A stretch of 64,000 nucleotides of DNA from Leptodontidium sp. MPI-SDFR-AT-0119 (GCA_020726505.1 JAHLEZ010000010.1:1240001-1304000), one strand, 5' to 3'. Positions 44,374-55,862 are shown, counted from the first letter of the stretch. Program-made: numbers and translations. The notes: generated by a model not told the origin, from the sequence alone.

Positions 44374-45506
44374 ATGATGGAGTCTTTCGTGGAGTTGCTC
44401 ACGAGAGCGGCCAAACAGACCACAAAGGACTGTACGGTCGATACCTGTCCAGTCAGCGCCTCGGTCTATGGCTATTACCCCAACAAACCAGTTACGTTGA
44501 TTCTGATCGTGCTTTTTGGCATATCTATGATCCTTCACATCTATCAGGCGATCAAGTCGAGGTCATGGACCTTTTTGGTCGCGCTGGGAGTGGGATGTTT
44601 TGGTGAAAGTGTTGGTGAGTATCCGTTTGTGATAGAAGATCGGAACGAAGAATGCTGATTGGTGTAGGATACGTCGGTCGTTTGTTACTCAGAAATGACC
44701 CCTGGAGTCGAGCATAGTATGTTTCCCCTGTACCTAAGTAACTTGTGTCAACGAAATGGAAAGGTGCTGACTGTATCTCAAAGTCTTGGCATCCAACTCG
44801 TTTGTTTGACCGTTTCGCCTGCCTTCATTGCCGGTGGTATCTATCTTACCTTGAAGCACGTCATCATCATCTACGGTTCCAGATTCTCACGTATCGCTCC
44901 GAGGCTGTACACATGGATCTTTGTTAGTTGTGACATCTTATCAATTCTCATCCAAACGTAAGTGTAGCCTTCTACCCACTTTACAGCCAATATATTTCCA
45001 TTCAACTAATATCCCGCAGATCAGGAGCTGTAATAGCCTCACGAGGAACCGGCAAAGTCAGCACTGGCAACAATGTCATGATGCTAGGCCTTGTCTTGCA
45101 AGTCGTGACCCTCGCCATATTTGGCCTCATGGCTGGCGACGTCTATTTCCGCATCAAGAAGTTCTCAGGGCAACACAACGAAGCCAACCGTACTCTCCGC
45201 CACTCTAAGCGCTTCAAGTGGCTGCTCATCTCCATCCTCGTATCCTACATCGCTATCTTCCTGCGTTGTATCTACCGTATCGCTGAGATGGCTGGTGGGT
45301 GGAGGAACCCCATCATGCAGGACGAGGTGTCGTTCATCATTCTGGATGGCGTGTTGTGCTGGATTGCAGTGTTGGTCTTGAATGTCTTCCATCCTGGTTT
45401 CTTGTTCAAAGAGTCATATGCTACGATTCAGATGGAGAAGGATGCGCAATCTGAGACGCCGACGGAAGCCCCTGTAGAGTCGGTGCCCATGGCTACGAAA
45501 GCTTAG
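44374..45506 (+). CDS. RTA1-like seven-helix membrane protein (lipid-translocating exporter family)
   Basis: 316-residue protein of the fungal RTA1/RTM1/RSB1 family, whose members confer resistance to aminocholestane drugs or move sphingoid bases across membranes. Exons are 44374-44614, 44668-44716, 44784-44957 and 45020-45506. It begins with a short luminal part (DCTVDTCPVSASVYGYYPNK) and helix 1 (VTLILIVLFGISMILHIYQA). The family signatures are GCFGESVGYVGRLLLRNDPW, then YLGIQLVCLTVSPAFIAGGIYL, and IFVSCDILSILIQTSGAVIA. The last helices are LGLVLQVVTLAIFGLMAG, LLISILVSYIAIFLRCIYRI and LDGVLCWIAVLVLNVFHPG. The cytoplasmic tail is short and acidic. A second family member converges on it 260 nt away. 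Confidence 0.92.
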
Positions 45507-45769
45507 ACTGGCTTGCAGCGAGAGTCGTTTCCTTGTACAGTATTTTGTGGGTTGTTGGCAGCAATCTGGAGCTTTGTAAATATCCCATACTATAAAAACA
45601 TTGAAATCTAGATACTAACGTAGCCATCAAGTCTGATTCCTCCAGTGTCCGCTCTAATTTACAAGCAATTCCATCAAAATGATATTCGGCCACTGATCAA
45701 CAACATCTCACAGCTAGGAAATACACATCTACAGAAGCGAACTTCTCCAATGAACTCGAATCGTACCAC

Positions 45770-46840
45770 TCAAACCATTTCCACCCGCTCACCACCCACC
45801 AGCCTCTCCCCTCTCCTAGCAGCCTTCTTTTCCTCCCTCGCAAACCTCTTTCCATCCTTCTTAGCCCTCTTAATCTCCTTCTTCTCCTTCCTACTCAACC
45901 CCTTGGGGAACTCACTCCCCTCACCCCTCAGCACCCTCCCAGGATGCACAATATTAAACAGCACACCAGCGATAAACATCGGCAATGCATCCAGCGCCAT
46001 GAAATACGCCTCATGGAACGGAATAGGATTCTTATCCGCATCAAGACCAGACGCAAATTCCACCATACGAAAGATAATACGGATGGTAATCAGTACCAGC
46101 GCCGCGAAAAGCACATACAGCAGCGTGCGCCAGTTATGCGGTTTCCCATCAAGTATCTGCGAAGACGAGGTAAGGCCTTGAGAGCGTTCAAGACGACGCA
46201 TAATGATAGCGAAACGCACAGCGATAGCAGTGAAGAGCAGAATGCACAATTCCTGAAACCCGATACCGCCCATGTAGATATGTATACCCATCATCTGGGT
46301 CTTCTCCGAATTGCTAGGCTCGATCAAAATCCCGCCGCCGACCTGTGTCAGGAAAGATAGGACGTCCAGCCATACGAAGATCTTGGCTATCTTGATGCCT
46401 TTGATGCGGAACACTTGCTGTGTCGGCGTGAAGAAGTAGATCATCCGCCCGAGAACCATGTATACGAATGCGTTGACCCACATTGGTGCGAGAAGTACGA
46501 GGATCTGGGATGAGAAGGCGAGAGGTGTGTTTTGCTGACGGCGGGTTCCGGCGGCGCGGAGGGAGAAGGACGCGAATTCCCAGGAGATGCCCATTATGAG
46601 GACCCAGCAGAGCTTTTTCTTGGAGTAGTGGATTGCTTGGAAGATGTGGAGGAAGAGGGACAGGCCGAAGGCGACGGAGAAGATGATAGCTGCTGCGAAG
46701 GAGGGATAGTACATGTAGTTGGAATCGCAGGCCCATTCCGGGACGTAGCCGTTCTTGTCGGGTGTTACGCGGATACATGATGGTGTTGAAATGGAAGTTG
46801 AGGTTGCTGTGCCGCTAGGGAAGGATGTAGTGGAAGACAT
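45770..46840 (-). CDS. RTA1-like seven-helix membrane protein, second copy
   Basis: 356-residue single-exon RTA1-family protein, clearly divergent from its neighbour. The N-terminus is Ser/Thr-rich (probably glycosylated) and reads PDKNGYVPEWACDSNYMYYP. Helices include AAAIIFSVAFGLSLFLHIFQA, LVLLAPMWVNAFVYMVLGRM, KIFVWLDVLSFLTQVGGGIL, and LDALPMFIAGVLFNIVHPG. The family hallmark FVWLDVLSFLTQ-GG is present, as is RIIFRMVEFASG before the last helices. The C-terminus is extremely basic (RKEKKEIKRAKKDGKRF), unlike the first copy. No introns interrupt it, whereas the neighbour has three, so a recent tandem duplication is unlikely. Substrate unknown. Confidence 0.92.
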   Translation of the reverse strand: MSSTTSFPSGTATSTSISTPSCIRVTPDKNGYVPEWACDSNYMYYPSFAAAIIFSVAFGLSLFLHIFQAIHYSKKKLCWVLIMGISWEFASFSLRAAGTRRQQNTPLAFSSQILVLLAPMWVNAFVYMVLGRMIYFFTPTQQVFRIKGIKIAKIFVWLDVLSFLTQVGGGILIEPSNSEKTQMMGIHIYMGGIGFQELCILLFTAIAVRFAIIMRRLERSQGLTSSSQILDGKPHNWRTLLYVLFAALVLITIRIIFRMVEFASGLDADKNPIPFHEAYFMALDALPMFIAGVLFNIVHPGRVLRGEGSEFPKGLSRKEKKEIKRAKKDGKRFAREEKKAARRGERLVGGERVEMV

Positions 46841-47657
46841 CTTGATGTTTGAGAATCAAAAGGGACGAGAAGAAAGAACGAAGAGATTATTTGAAATCTA
46901 ACAGTGGATAGTGCCGGTTACTTATACTTCAAGAACGAAGAACACACAATCGAAGCTGACAACAGAAAAAAAAAGCAAACGCAATTCCCTACATCTTGCA
47001 AGACATCCTCAACCAGGACATGGAGTCTCAGCCTCTAATCAAGTCTCCCATCTCGTACCATTCAAAGGAAAAGTTGACGAGGTCGAAGCAAAACATCCAA
47101 TAATGAAAGCTTCTCGAATACATGACTAACAACCGAGTACACCTTGTAAGGCGGTACGTCCGATGAAACGTCAGCACCTTGAAGAATGCAAGGCTTGTTC
47201 GTGCAGTCTTATTGTCAGACCGGGGAGATTTCTCGATTCCACGTGACGGGTAGCGATCCAGCCAACAGCGTGATGAGGAGGGAACGAGAGCGAGGCTGGA
47301 AATGCTTGAAGACTAGTTGGGCTTCTGGTGGGTCTTTTGCATCGCCGCGTCACCCCCTTGGATATCTGTGCAGGAGGAGTTACACAGCCTCGTTAGGCAC
47401 GGCGCCAGAATGCTCGTGTTTTCTCGTTTGATTTCACGAGGGAATGTTGGAAAAGAAGCGAGTGAGCCAATGGCAGTTCACTTTTTTTTCTTTGTCAGCA
47501 AAGGACAGCCAGAATGGGTAGCTAGTCATATGACTATGCAACTTCTTTGAACGCTGCCAGAGGAGAACTTCACAAAGCCCCATCACCCGAACGTGGAGTA
47601 TCGGAATGGCTTCCAACTTCGCGTTCGCCAGGGTCGACTTTCGCCGTTGACGAAGAG
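46841..47657. other. Divergent interval, no gene seen
   Basis: About 800 nt with the promoters of the RTA1-like and kinase genes. The kinase frame is open upstream to 47547 without an ATG. No regulatory element was recognised. Confidence 0.45.
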
Positions 47658-49046
47658 ATGGATAACCGCGAATCCAGCGGGCTTCATCTGGAGCTGGCCC
47701 CCTTCGGTCTTGAGGATATCTATAACTATGAGCCTGGTGGCCACCATCCTGTTCACCTGGGAGATGTATACAATGACGGGCGGTACCGTGTCATCCACAA
47801 GCTTGGCAGTGGTGGCTTTGCTACTGTTTGGCTCTGTCGCGATACCGAGGCGAAACGGACCACCAAATATCTGGCTTTAAAGATTCTGATGGCTGAGATA
47901 TCCAGTGATGATTGTCCCGAGCTCAGGGTGAGCCAGCTTAAAGATTCTCTCGAACAACCTGCAAATGAAGGTAGTGGCGCGGAGTTTATATGCCTCCCAC
48001 TGGACCACTTCAAGGTCCATGGGCCGAATGGAGATCATTTAGCTTTTGTGTATCCTGTTCTTGGCCCGAATGTGCCTCTCGGTTTGTTCCATGCATCTGC
48101 AGATCCGGACAGGGATTTAAGACGTATTTGTCTGGAGGCTACAAAGGCTGTCAGATTTATCCACAGCCATGGAATATGTCATGGCGGTGAGTTAAGAGCA
48201 AATCCAAATTTTTTCTCTCCGTGTTCGAAAGTACGAAGTACTAAAGAAAGATTAGATATCACACCAAACAATATCCTTCATCGCATCACTGGGCTCGACG
48301 GACTCGATGAAGACGATGTTCTGAGGATATTAGGTATCCCGATTGTTAATCCTGTCCTCAACGAATCTCATGAGCGACATCATGGGACCACAGTCCCTGA
48401 ATACCTCGTATACCCCGTGGCATGGTGTGACGTCGATACTCGGTATATAAGCAAAGAATCGTGTCTGATTGATTTCGGCGAGTCCTTCGAAATTTCGCAT
48501 CCTCCTGACGATCTCAGGATTCCTGGGCCGTATCGCTCTCCGGAGTTGATTCTCGAGAAAAATGCCGGTTTTGAATCTGATATTTGGGCTTTGGGGTGTA
48601 CTTTGTTCGAAATCCGAACCGCCAGAAAGTTGTTCAGCCCATTCGACGATGACGATAACGAATATCTAGACGCCTTTGTTCAAGTCTTAGGTAGATTTCC
48701 TGAGCCATGGTGGTCTACAACCTGGGAGGATCGGAGAAGAATGTATAAGGATGGCGTGGACGAGCAGGGCCTTGTTGTTGCTGCTCTGGCATCTGAGTCA
48801 GGGAATGCTGAACAAGGGCGCACTGTTCATCCATCTGTTGCTGCAAATGCTCGGTCGTTGAAGGATAAGATTGCTCCTGGACTCTGGTACATGTCAGATC
48901 TACGTCCCAATGGAGATCAGCATCGAGATATTTCCCAGGCAGCGCAAGAATTGTTTGCAGATATTTTGCATTCGTTGCTAGAGCACAAGCCGGAAGACCG
49001 CATCCTGGCAGCAGATGCTATAAAGCATGAGTGGTTTAGACTATAA
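47658..49046 (+). CDS. SRPK-like serine/threonine protein kinase
   Basis: 439-residue kinase of the fungal SRPK-like expansion, with the standard opening YEPGGHHPVHLGDVYNDGRY. The glycine loop is KLGSGGFATVWLCRD and the ATP-binding Lys lies in YLALKILMAE. The catalytic loop is interrupted by an intron (48187-48255) that splits the Asp codon: GICHG-D-ITPNNIL after splicing. LIDFGES replaces DFG, and GPYRSPELIL is the APE-region equivalent. DIWALGCTLFEI and the C-terminal HKPEDRILAADAIKHEWF complete the fold. The 69-nt intron has a length divisible by three and no stop, so retention would insert 23 residues in front of the catalytic Asp. Classical SRPKs phosphorylate SR splicing factors; this subgroup has uncertain targets. 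Start taken at the first in-frame ATG. Confidence 0.88.
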   Translation: MDNRESSGLHLELAPFGLEDIYNYEPGGHHPVHLGDVYNDGRYRVIHKLGSGGFATVWLCRDTEAKRTTKYLALKILMAEISSDDCPELRVSQLKDSLEQPANEGSGAEFICLPLDHFKVHGPNGDHLAFVYPVLGPNVPLGLFHASADPDRDLRRICLEATKAVRFIHSHGICHGGELRANPNFFSPCSKVRSTKERLDITPNNILHRITGLDGLDEDDVLRILGIPIVNPVLNESHERHHGTTVPEYLVYPVAWCDVDTRYISKESCLIDFGESFEISHPPDDLRIPGPYRSPELILEKNAGFESDIWALGCTLFEIRTARKLFSPFDDDDNEYLDAFVQVLGRFPEPWWSTTWEDRRRMYKDGVDEQGLVVAALASESGNAEQGRTVHPSVAANARSLKDKIAPGLWYMSDLRPNGDQHRDISQAAQELFADILHSLLEHKPEDRILAADAIKHEWFRL

Positions 49047-51067
49047 GTCTATGATATGTACTTTCATTTAGGAAATGCCATGGACAGGCCATCGAGACTT
49101 GCCTGGGAGTGCTTGAAGTATCTCTTTCACCCTTTTCGAAGCTGGTATGAATCTTCAGCCTAATATGAGGCATTTCTAACACCCATGTTAACTAGACCAG
49201 ATATGTGTATTTCTGCGTTTATCGTACATGGGTCTTGACAACGGGTACCTACTTGACCAGATCTGGAAGTGACACCAGGTCTCTAGATATAGTAGCGGCC
49301 ATTTGGGTCTCGGTTATGATCATTCTGTGGAGATGTCATAGTCTAACAAGAGCTGCTCAAAACGATAGCTGGCACTATTTTTGGACAACTGGCTGGCGTC
49401 TTTCAAAAGATCGAGAGGGGGAAAATAAGGCTAGATCGTATTGATTGTAGGACGGAAAGGTGGTACCAGCCGGCTACAAACTGTAGGGGTCCTTGTGGAA
49501 AGTTGCACCAAGTTCGCGACTCGCTAGAGGAAGTTTCCTCAAGACCAAGAGTCAAACAAAACGGTTTCGGGGCAAACGCTCTTTGCGACAGTGCTACGCG
49601 GAAGAAGGAAAAAAAACCAAAAAAATCATGGAAATGAACCAATTGAAACCCGGTCCAGAGGTTCCCTTGACATTTAATGAACCGAGGCTTTGGGTAATAG
49701 GGAATTAAGATAAAGTATTACTTGCGACTCGATTTACAAAGACAGGTTTTCGTACCAACAGAAGACAGAAGCCAATCAATGGAGAGTCGCTGACCTTATT
49801 CTATTGGAGTGTTCCCTACAGCTATTTTGCGGCCGGGTGAAAAGTGACGTCCCTGTACGATCAATTAGCAGCTCTCTGTGACATGCCCCAGTCCCCAAAT
49901 TGGCTGTGCCGCGTCATTCAGGATAAATGCGTTTTCCCACTTGGCCGGAACGAGAAGGGACGACGGGCCCCTGAGCCTGTAGAGTGATTGCTTGGATCAA
50001 TTGACACGAGGTTTGGATATTAATGTCTGCGCAAAGCTGCACCCGATACCCTAGTTGGTGGGTTTTCTGGTGTAACTTTGGATGTTGTTTGGTGTCGGAG
50101 TGAAAGTCTGTCCCTGCCAAGGCTCGTCAAAAAGCTTGGTTTTCAAAACAAACCTTCCCCACAAGTGCACCTTCCCCTCCAGGGCCTGACTTCAATTAGC
50201 GTGTGCCAGTGACATATTTGGCATCGTTCTATTCTATTTGGTCTTCTCTCATGCCTGACTAGCTAGGATGTGTCGAAACATTGGTCCAGGCGACGAACCT
50301 GACCCCCGGGAGAGCAATACCCGAGAAGTTGTACCCGGAAAGTTGTGGCGCGATGACATCTAAGACTCCCCAGAGACTTTGTATCAATATCTACTGAATT
50401 GGAGTGTCGTGCAAGATGGATTTTCAAACAGAGCTCAAACAGTCGCCTGGCCTTTCACTACCTACGTTGAGACCACTGACCGGGGAGGAGAGTCCAACCC
50501 GAGCCAGCAAAACATACAAAGCAACCATCTCACAAGAACGCTTTCTTCGACTAGACTACTTGATTTATCCACCCCTGAACAATAGAAAGGGGAATTTTAC
50601 GGCGTTATGGACGCACTTTACCCCTCTTCAGCCCTACTTTAGGACAATCCAGCAATGTGATACGAGCCCTGCAGGGACCGCCCAGCGTTGTGGGGCCTAC
50701 CTACCTACATGGGTACTTTACGTTGCCTCGCCTCCAGCATTGAATTTGTCTCATACACTCTCTTCACTTGTCCCACCCAGGTAGAAATACGAATGTTTCT
50801 TCTGGTGAGGAGAACTATGCTTAATTCATTGTATTTCATCTTTGATTCACCTCTTCACTTCTGTTCTCATACCAGCTGAGCCAAAGTCGTACTGGAATTC
50901 ACTGAGAGGTTTGAGGTTCACCTTTGAACTTTTCCTCATGACTCCCAGAACTTCGAATTTCCCTCACCGTCGCTCTTTCCTCTTCAACCAGCTTTCGAGT
51001 ATCATCAGCGCCTTGTTTCCTTCCTAACGTCCCCTCGATCTTGGAATCACACTGTCCTCTTTCAACA
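49047..51067. other. Two kilobases without a recognised gene
   Basis: Only short interrupted frames on both strands. No RNA gene, repeat array or transposon ends were seen. A pyrimidine-rich leader precedes the next ATG. Confidence 0.5.
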
Positions 51068-52231
51068 ATGAACGACACCAGGAATCATGGTTCCTTCAGA
51101 GAGCCTCACATCACACATGTCCGTCTCCAATCGATCTCCGCCCTTGCTCCTTTCAGTGCCCTGATAATAAGCGTCATTTTCGTTGTCTACTTCTTGATTC
51201 GCTTCTACTTCCTGGAGGGATTCCTGTTGAAGAAATTGTATGGAGAGATTTACACCCAGATGAACGAATGTACCAGAAGAGGATTTGTCAATCACCATAT
51301 TGCTGGAGCGACAAAGATCCTGATCCTGATCATTGCTGCATATCCATTTGTCGATGTTGCGTTTGTACACGCGGATTTACACACACCGTTTGCGGGTTCA
51401 AAGTATGTGACCATGGGGGATATCTTGATCGTAGCGGCTCAAATGTAAGTCAAACACTTCCACGAATTTCAACGAGGGCATCACCAAATTCTCTTGGACA
51501 ATTTCCTCTTGTCACTACAGCTTATATGGAGAATCTTTTTCTAATCATCGTCACCCAGGCTCATAGCAATGTATGTTTTCGAGCTGTTCTACAGACCCAA
51601 GATCTCTCCAGTAAGCGTTGGGCACCACATCGGAACGATCATTATTGGGCAAGCAGCCATCGCCATCAATTTCAGGCTGGCATGGGAAAAGGATGCCACA
51701 ATTGAGTTCATCCTCTGCACCGTATGGGGTAGGTCCCTAAAGCCAAGACTTACACAAGAATCAAACATGTACTAATGCGAGACACATCCAGGCGCATTCG
51801 ACATCATTTCCGAATTCCTCCCCCACGTGTCCATCATTCTCTACAGAGTGTACCCAGATTCGCACCACTTTCTCCGCCGCATCTTCGCCATCTCGTGCAT
51901 CACCACATTTGCAGGGACGATCTTGGAAACCATTGTTACGATGTGGTTGTTCGGAAGTTTATGGACTCGTTGGACTATCGCATTCAAAGTCACTACGCCT
52001 ATGTTGCATACACTCTTTGCAGCCGCGCAGTTGTGGGGGAGCTGGAACTTTTACAGGATGTATCAGAGACAGAAGAGGTTAATTGCAGAGGAGGATAGAA
52101 TTGCTGAGGATGCAGAGTTTGGGTCTGAGGAGAGCAGGAAGGCCAAGCCAGAGGTTGGAGTGAGGGAAGTAAGCGATGTTGAGACGACAGAGGATTCTGG
52201 GACAGATATCACAAAGAAGACCATCCTGTGA
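51068..52231 (+). CDS. Seven-helix membrane protein of unknown function
   Basis: 328 residues from exons 51068-51444, 51559-51728 and 51792-52231. Hydrophobic segments in order: SALIISVIFVVYFLIRFYFL; ILILIIAAYPFVDVAFV; MGDILIVAAQMLIAMYVFEL; HHIGTIIIGQAAIAINF; FDIISEFLPHVSIILYRV; IFAISCITTFAGTILETIV; and FKVTTPMLHTLFAAAQLWGS. The C-terminus is charged (RQKRLIAEEDRIAEDAEFG). The topology is receptor- or transporter-like. It differs from the RTA1 pair and from the receptor-like gene at 39.7 kb. No family name is offered with confidence. Confidence 0.75.
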
Positions 52232-52528
52232 TGTTTGTGTTGTTTTTTCGACCAACGGGTTTCCGCATAGCGGCATTGTTGTCGGAAATATCGATACTGG
52301 TAGATATCGTACATAGCTGCATCGGTTTGGGGGAGCATGGTGGCATGGGTTATGGGTTATGGGAAGAAACTTTGCATCGGAGCTGAGAGATGGCACATTG
52401 GCGTTACAAGCTTCCTTTCCTTTCTTGTATCTATTCCTTCTTCCTTTCGTGTTTGATGCTGTAGAGTAAGACTTGTAAATATGGGAAATGAGATTATGCG
52501 CGGAAGAAGCAACGACCTCAGACATCCG

Positions 52529-52546
52529 CTCTCTCTCTCTCTCTCT
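52529..52546. repeat. (CT)9 microsatellite
   Basis: Nine perfect CT dinucleotides in the 3' region of the preceding membrane-protein gene. Confidence 0.95.
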
Positions 52547-53216
52547 GGAACTTTGCCAAAAGAAAGTCAGATCTATCTCGTCGTTTTTCGTTAGGAACTT
52601 GAATTTCTGCCAATAAGATGACGGCAAGAAGTAACTTCTTTAAGGTGTATAGGAGGTATTTCGGAGGAAGAGATGTAAAAAAAAAAAAAAGAGTATTTTA
52701 AATGCGAGTTTAAAGAAGGAGAGGTTTTTTTATTATTTTAATTCTTAATCGCGGGGTATAGCGGGGACTTCTTTAGGAATAAAAAGCTTATTATCTAATA
52801 TTAATCCCTTTAATACGGCCTCTTTAAACGAAAGCTAAATACTCTATTACTTCTTTAATAAGTAATATACTCTTTATGACCCCCCTCTCGTAAATAAGTA
52901 CCGCTGAATAAGTCATATCTTTTAGTTCCTTAATAGCTGGTATAACTTTTTTTTAACTAAAGCAGCCAAGCTAACTGGTGCAGTTAAAGCAGACATAGTA
53001 TTAGAGGTTATAAAATATTAATTAAGACATTTTGTAACGTGTACAGTTGTTGTTGTACTTTTCTCCTTTGGCTAATTTGCTGTTTGGCTGCGAAATCGGC
53101 TATCCTTGCGCCAGGGCGAGGTCCGTCATGTGGGTGGGTGTGCTTTATCCTCGCTTTTTGTGGGGCAACTGAAGCACCTGTAAGCAGCCCCTATAGCGAA
53201 AGTCGAGGCGCTGATT

Positions 53217-53250
53217 TAGAAGCCTGTAGAAGCCTGTAGAAGCCTGTAGA
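53217..53250. repeat. 10-bp tandem repeat
   Basis: Three perfect AGCCTGTAGA units (53221-53250) preceded by a partial unit. Confidence 0.9.
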
Positions 53251-53617
53251 AGCTGGTTTAGTGCACCTCACCCTGAAAGAAAACCCTGTAGCACTAATCG
53301 CAGCAAAAGACAACTAGAATCTACCTCTTTAATTGGCCACAATCCCTGTTTCGCCTAATGGCGGTAGTCGCAGCACTCCATGGGATAATTGCCTTTCAAT
53401 TGGGCGCGGGCGCGGATCAACCAGAGCTTCAGGGGGTTATCAGAGCGAGGTTTTTGCCCGATAGATCTCAAGCTAGTGGTCAAATCTCAAACGCCCGCAC
53501 ATTGATTTTTTTTGGTTTGCCCAGGTTACGTCCTATCAACACACTCGCACTGCATGCTGCAGGTCCACAGCTTCCTCACAATTTCATCCCATTCGTAATA
53601 TTCAAGCCAATTCCAAA

Positions 53618-54358
53618 ATGGCCCAGAATGTTTATGACAACCAAGAATTCTTCAAGGGATATATCCAGCTACCCCGACAGGTTCGTGGCCTGGATGGAAC
53701 CCCCGAGTGGCAGGATCTACGGGCTTTGATCCCAAGTCCCAAAGGCACAAACTTCCTCGATCTGGGATGCGGATTTGGATGGGTGTGCCGTTGGGCTCGA
53801 GATGAAGGTGCCCAGTCCGTCCTGGGGGTTGATGTTTCTGAGAACATGCTGTCAAAGGCATATGAGTTCCCAGCAGACCCTTGTGTGACCTATGTTCAGG
53901 CTGATCTGGAAACTTACGAATTGCCCCTCGACAAATACGATATTGTTTTCAGCTCGCTGACTCTCCACTATCTAAAGGCTCTACCTGAATTGATATTGAG
54001 GATATATCGATCGCTGGTGCCTGGTGGAACGCTGGTGTTTTCTGTCGAGCATCCCATCTTCACCGCACCTCGGAATGCCAAATTTGTGGAGGATTCTGAA
54101 GGACAAACTATCTGGCCATTGGACTCATATCTGAGCGAAAGTCCCAGGACGACAAACTGGCTTGCGGAAGGCGTCATAAAACAGCATCGCACAATTGCCA
54201 CCTATGTCACGATCCTTCTCGAAGCTGGCTTTACCTTATCTGGTATCATCGAATGGGGACCAAGTCTTGAACAGATAAAAGAATCGCCTCAATGGGCGGA
54301 TGAACGAAAAAGACCTCCTTTTCTTCTGATGAAGGCGACCAAGGGCATTTCTTCGTGA
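53618..54358 (+). CDS. Class I SAM-dependent methyltransferase
   Basis: 246-residue single-exon methyltransferase. The SAM-binding motif I is FLDLGCGFGWVCRWA with the acidic residue at the end of strand 2 in VLGVDVSENML. Motif II-like acidic VQADLETYELP and the post-motif DIVFSSLTLHYL follow, then SLVPGGTLVFSVEHPIF, the usual 'LkPGG' segment. The substrate part contains HRTIATYVTILLEAGF and IIEWGPSLEQI, typical of the Methyltransf_11 small-molecule group. No signal peptide. It sits just 3' of the AT-rich decayed segment. The substrate cannot be predicted. Confidence 0.93.
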   Translation: MAQNVYDNQEFFKGYIQLPRQVRGLDGTPEWQDLRALIPSPKGTNFLDLGCGFGWVCRWARDEGAQSVLGVDVSENMLSKAYEFPADPCVTYVQADLETYELPLDKYDIVFSSLTLHYLKALPELILRIYRSLVPGGTLVFSVEHPIFTAPRNAKFVEDSEGQTIWPLDSYLSESPRTTNWLAEGVIKQHRTIATYVTILLEAGFTLSGIIEWGPSLEQIKESPQWADERKRPPFLLMKATKGISS

Positions 54359-54584
54359 TGGGAGTCGTAATATTTTAAAGTCCGCCACCCCAACAAGGGG
54401 TCTCAGCTGTACGAGATTGAAGCTCCAATTGGCTGGATTTATCTGACCAGAGCTTGATTCAGCAACAACGCCTCATACCCACAGTCAGCTGCCACCTGAA
54501 CGAACTTTGAGATTCTTATTCACCGTTTATCGTCTTCATTTACTCTCTATACTTCTGACATTACAACCTCTAACCTCATCAACA

Positions 54585-55322
54585 ATGCTCACAATGGGTT
54601 TTATCGAAAACTACCACGACTGGTTGAAGGTCGCTGATACAGCCTTGCCTCGAAACATAATCGGATATCTCACTCAGCTCTGCCTTGGACCTCTTCGAGC
54701 TGACCCTTTCACAATTCTGCCTTACGACCATCCAAAAGAAATCGCAAAATGCGGACATAAAGTTGGTACGAGTTTCCTGCCTGGGGAGCTGCCGGAGAGA
54801 GAAGGTCCCAGGCCGGAAATATCTGGATGGATAGCTCCCCATCGACAAATCACTCAACTGACTGGAGATGATATGCACAAGGTGAGTACCTTGGGTTGAG
54901 AAAAGGGCTTTACTGATACTTGACAGCTACTTGCTCAAGCAATGGAGGAACTGGCTGCCAAATACTCATCTCACACCGTTGTCAGGACTTCTGTCCTAGA
55001 GAAGTCAGGCGATGCATTTCTCGTAGCAGACGGTGTTGCCACTCCACACAGTATCGCCAAGAGTACGAAACGTGAGATTGCTCATGTTCATGCCGGTACT
55101 GGAAGTGGCGACTACTCACTGCACATGTCTCTGAGTCCAGCCGATTGCAAGGAGGTGATCTCGAAGAAGTGGGGCGAGAGGATGACACTTGCTGGATCTT
55201 TGGTGCCTCATGAGTATTTGATGGTTTATACGCCAAGGACGAAAGAAGAGGTTGAGATTGTCAAGACTATTGTGAGCGCGGCGATTGAGTTTATGGCTGG
55301 CGTGGAGAGGCCTGCTGAGTAG
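54585..55322 (+). CDS. DUF5519 (luciferase-domain) protein
   Basis: 230-residue protein from exons 54585-54881 and 54927-55322, split by a 45-nt intron. The C-terminal half carries the fungal 'luciferase domain' signature: REIAHVHAGTGSGDYSLHM, then LSPADCKEVISKKWGERMTL, then HEYLMVYTPRTKEEVEIV. Despite the domain name, these fungal proteins are not known to emit light and their biochemical role is unknown. The N-terminal part includes WLKVADTALPRNIIGYL, possibly membrane-associated. Start taken at the ATG giving MLTMGF; the next ATG three codons on is equally possible. Confidence 0.82.
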
Positions 55323-55862
55323 GTAGGGATGGCTTTTTAGATGGCACATTTGGTAATGCATGATCTTGAACTGCGATGCTTGTCAGTTGACTTGCACTTG
55401 CACCTTACATTGTCAACTCATGTAGCGTTCTTTTGCTTCCTTTCGTCAGTCGTTCCTATTTGCGGACATGTTACTAGTCAAATAATCGGACTCAATGGGG
55501 GTCGTTGGATGGGAAAACTGCGTTAATCTCTAACTTTATGGTGCCAATCGAATTGTCTGTATTCTTACGGCGACATGGAATTATTTCAACGCGCTGCATA
55601 TTGTTTGAACAACTGCCTGGTCTGAGCAGCCTTTTCCGCAGTGCAGCTTGCGTTCAAGCTATTTTACTCAACTTGGGAAGCAGCGCCTCACGGGTGTGTT
55701 TACGCGGCTTCCTTACAACTCCAACTCCACCTCAACCTTTCCACCCATCACCTCCCTTCAGTCGCGAAACCAACATTCATCACCTCACTTCACATTAGAT
55801 TTTCCCCAGAGATCACCACCTGGACTCGGTCTGTCGCCCCCGCAAAGAAAACAAAGCCCTCG
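55323..55862. other. Interval upstream of the helicase gene
   Basis: About 540 nt. The helicase frame is open upstream of its ATG to 55641, but the peptide there is Ser/Pro/Thr-rich leader-like sequence, so it is treated as untranslated. Confidence 0.45.

Larger units (their letters stand above)
52232..53617. other. Intergenic interval containing an AT-rich decayed segment
   Basis: Between about 52650 and 53035 the sequence switches to strongly A/T-rich DNA dominated by TTTAATA, TTATTA and CTTTAA words, beginning with a 14-base A run (52677-52690). This is the composition expected of an old repeat mutated by RIP. The flanks return to normal composition. No protein-coding trace of a transposase could be read. 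Confidence 0.55.

Noticed and set aside
46314..46778. 154-codon minus-strand frame
   Set aside because: Alternate frame of the second RTA1-like gene, Arg/Pro-rich shadow.
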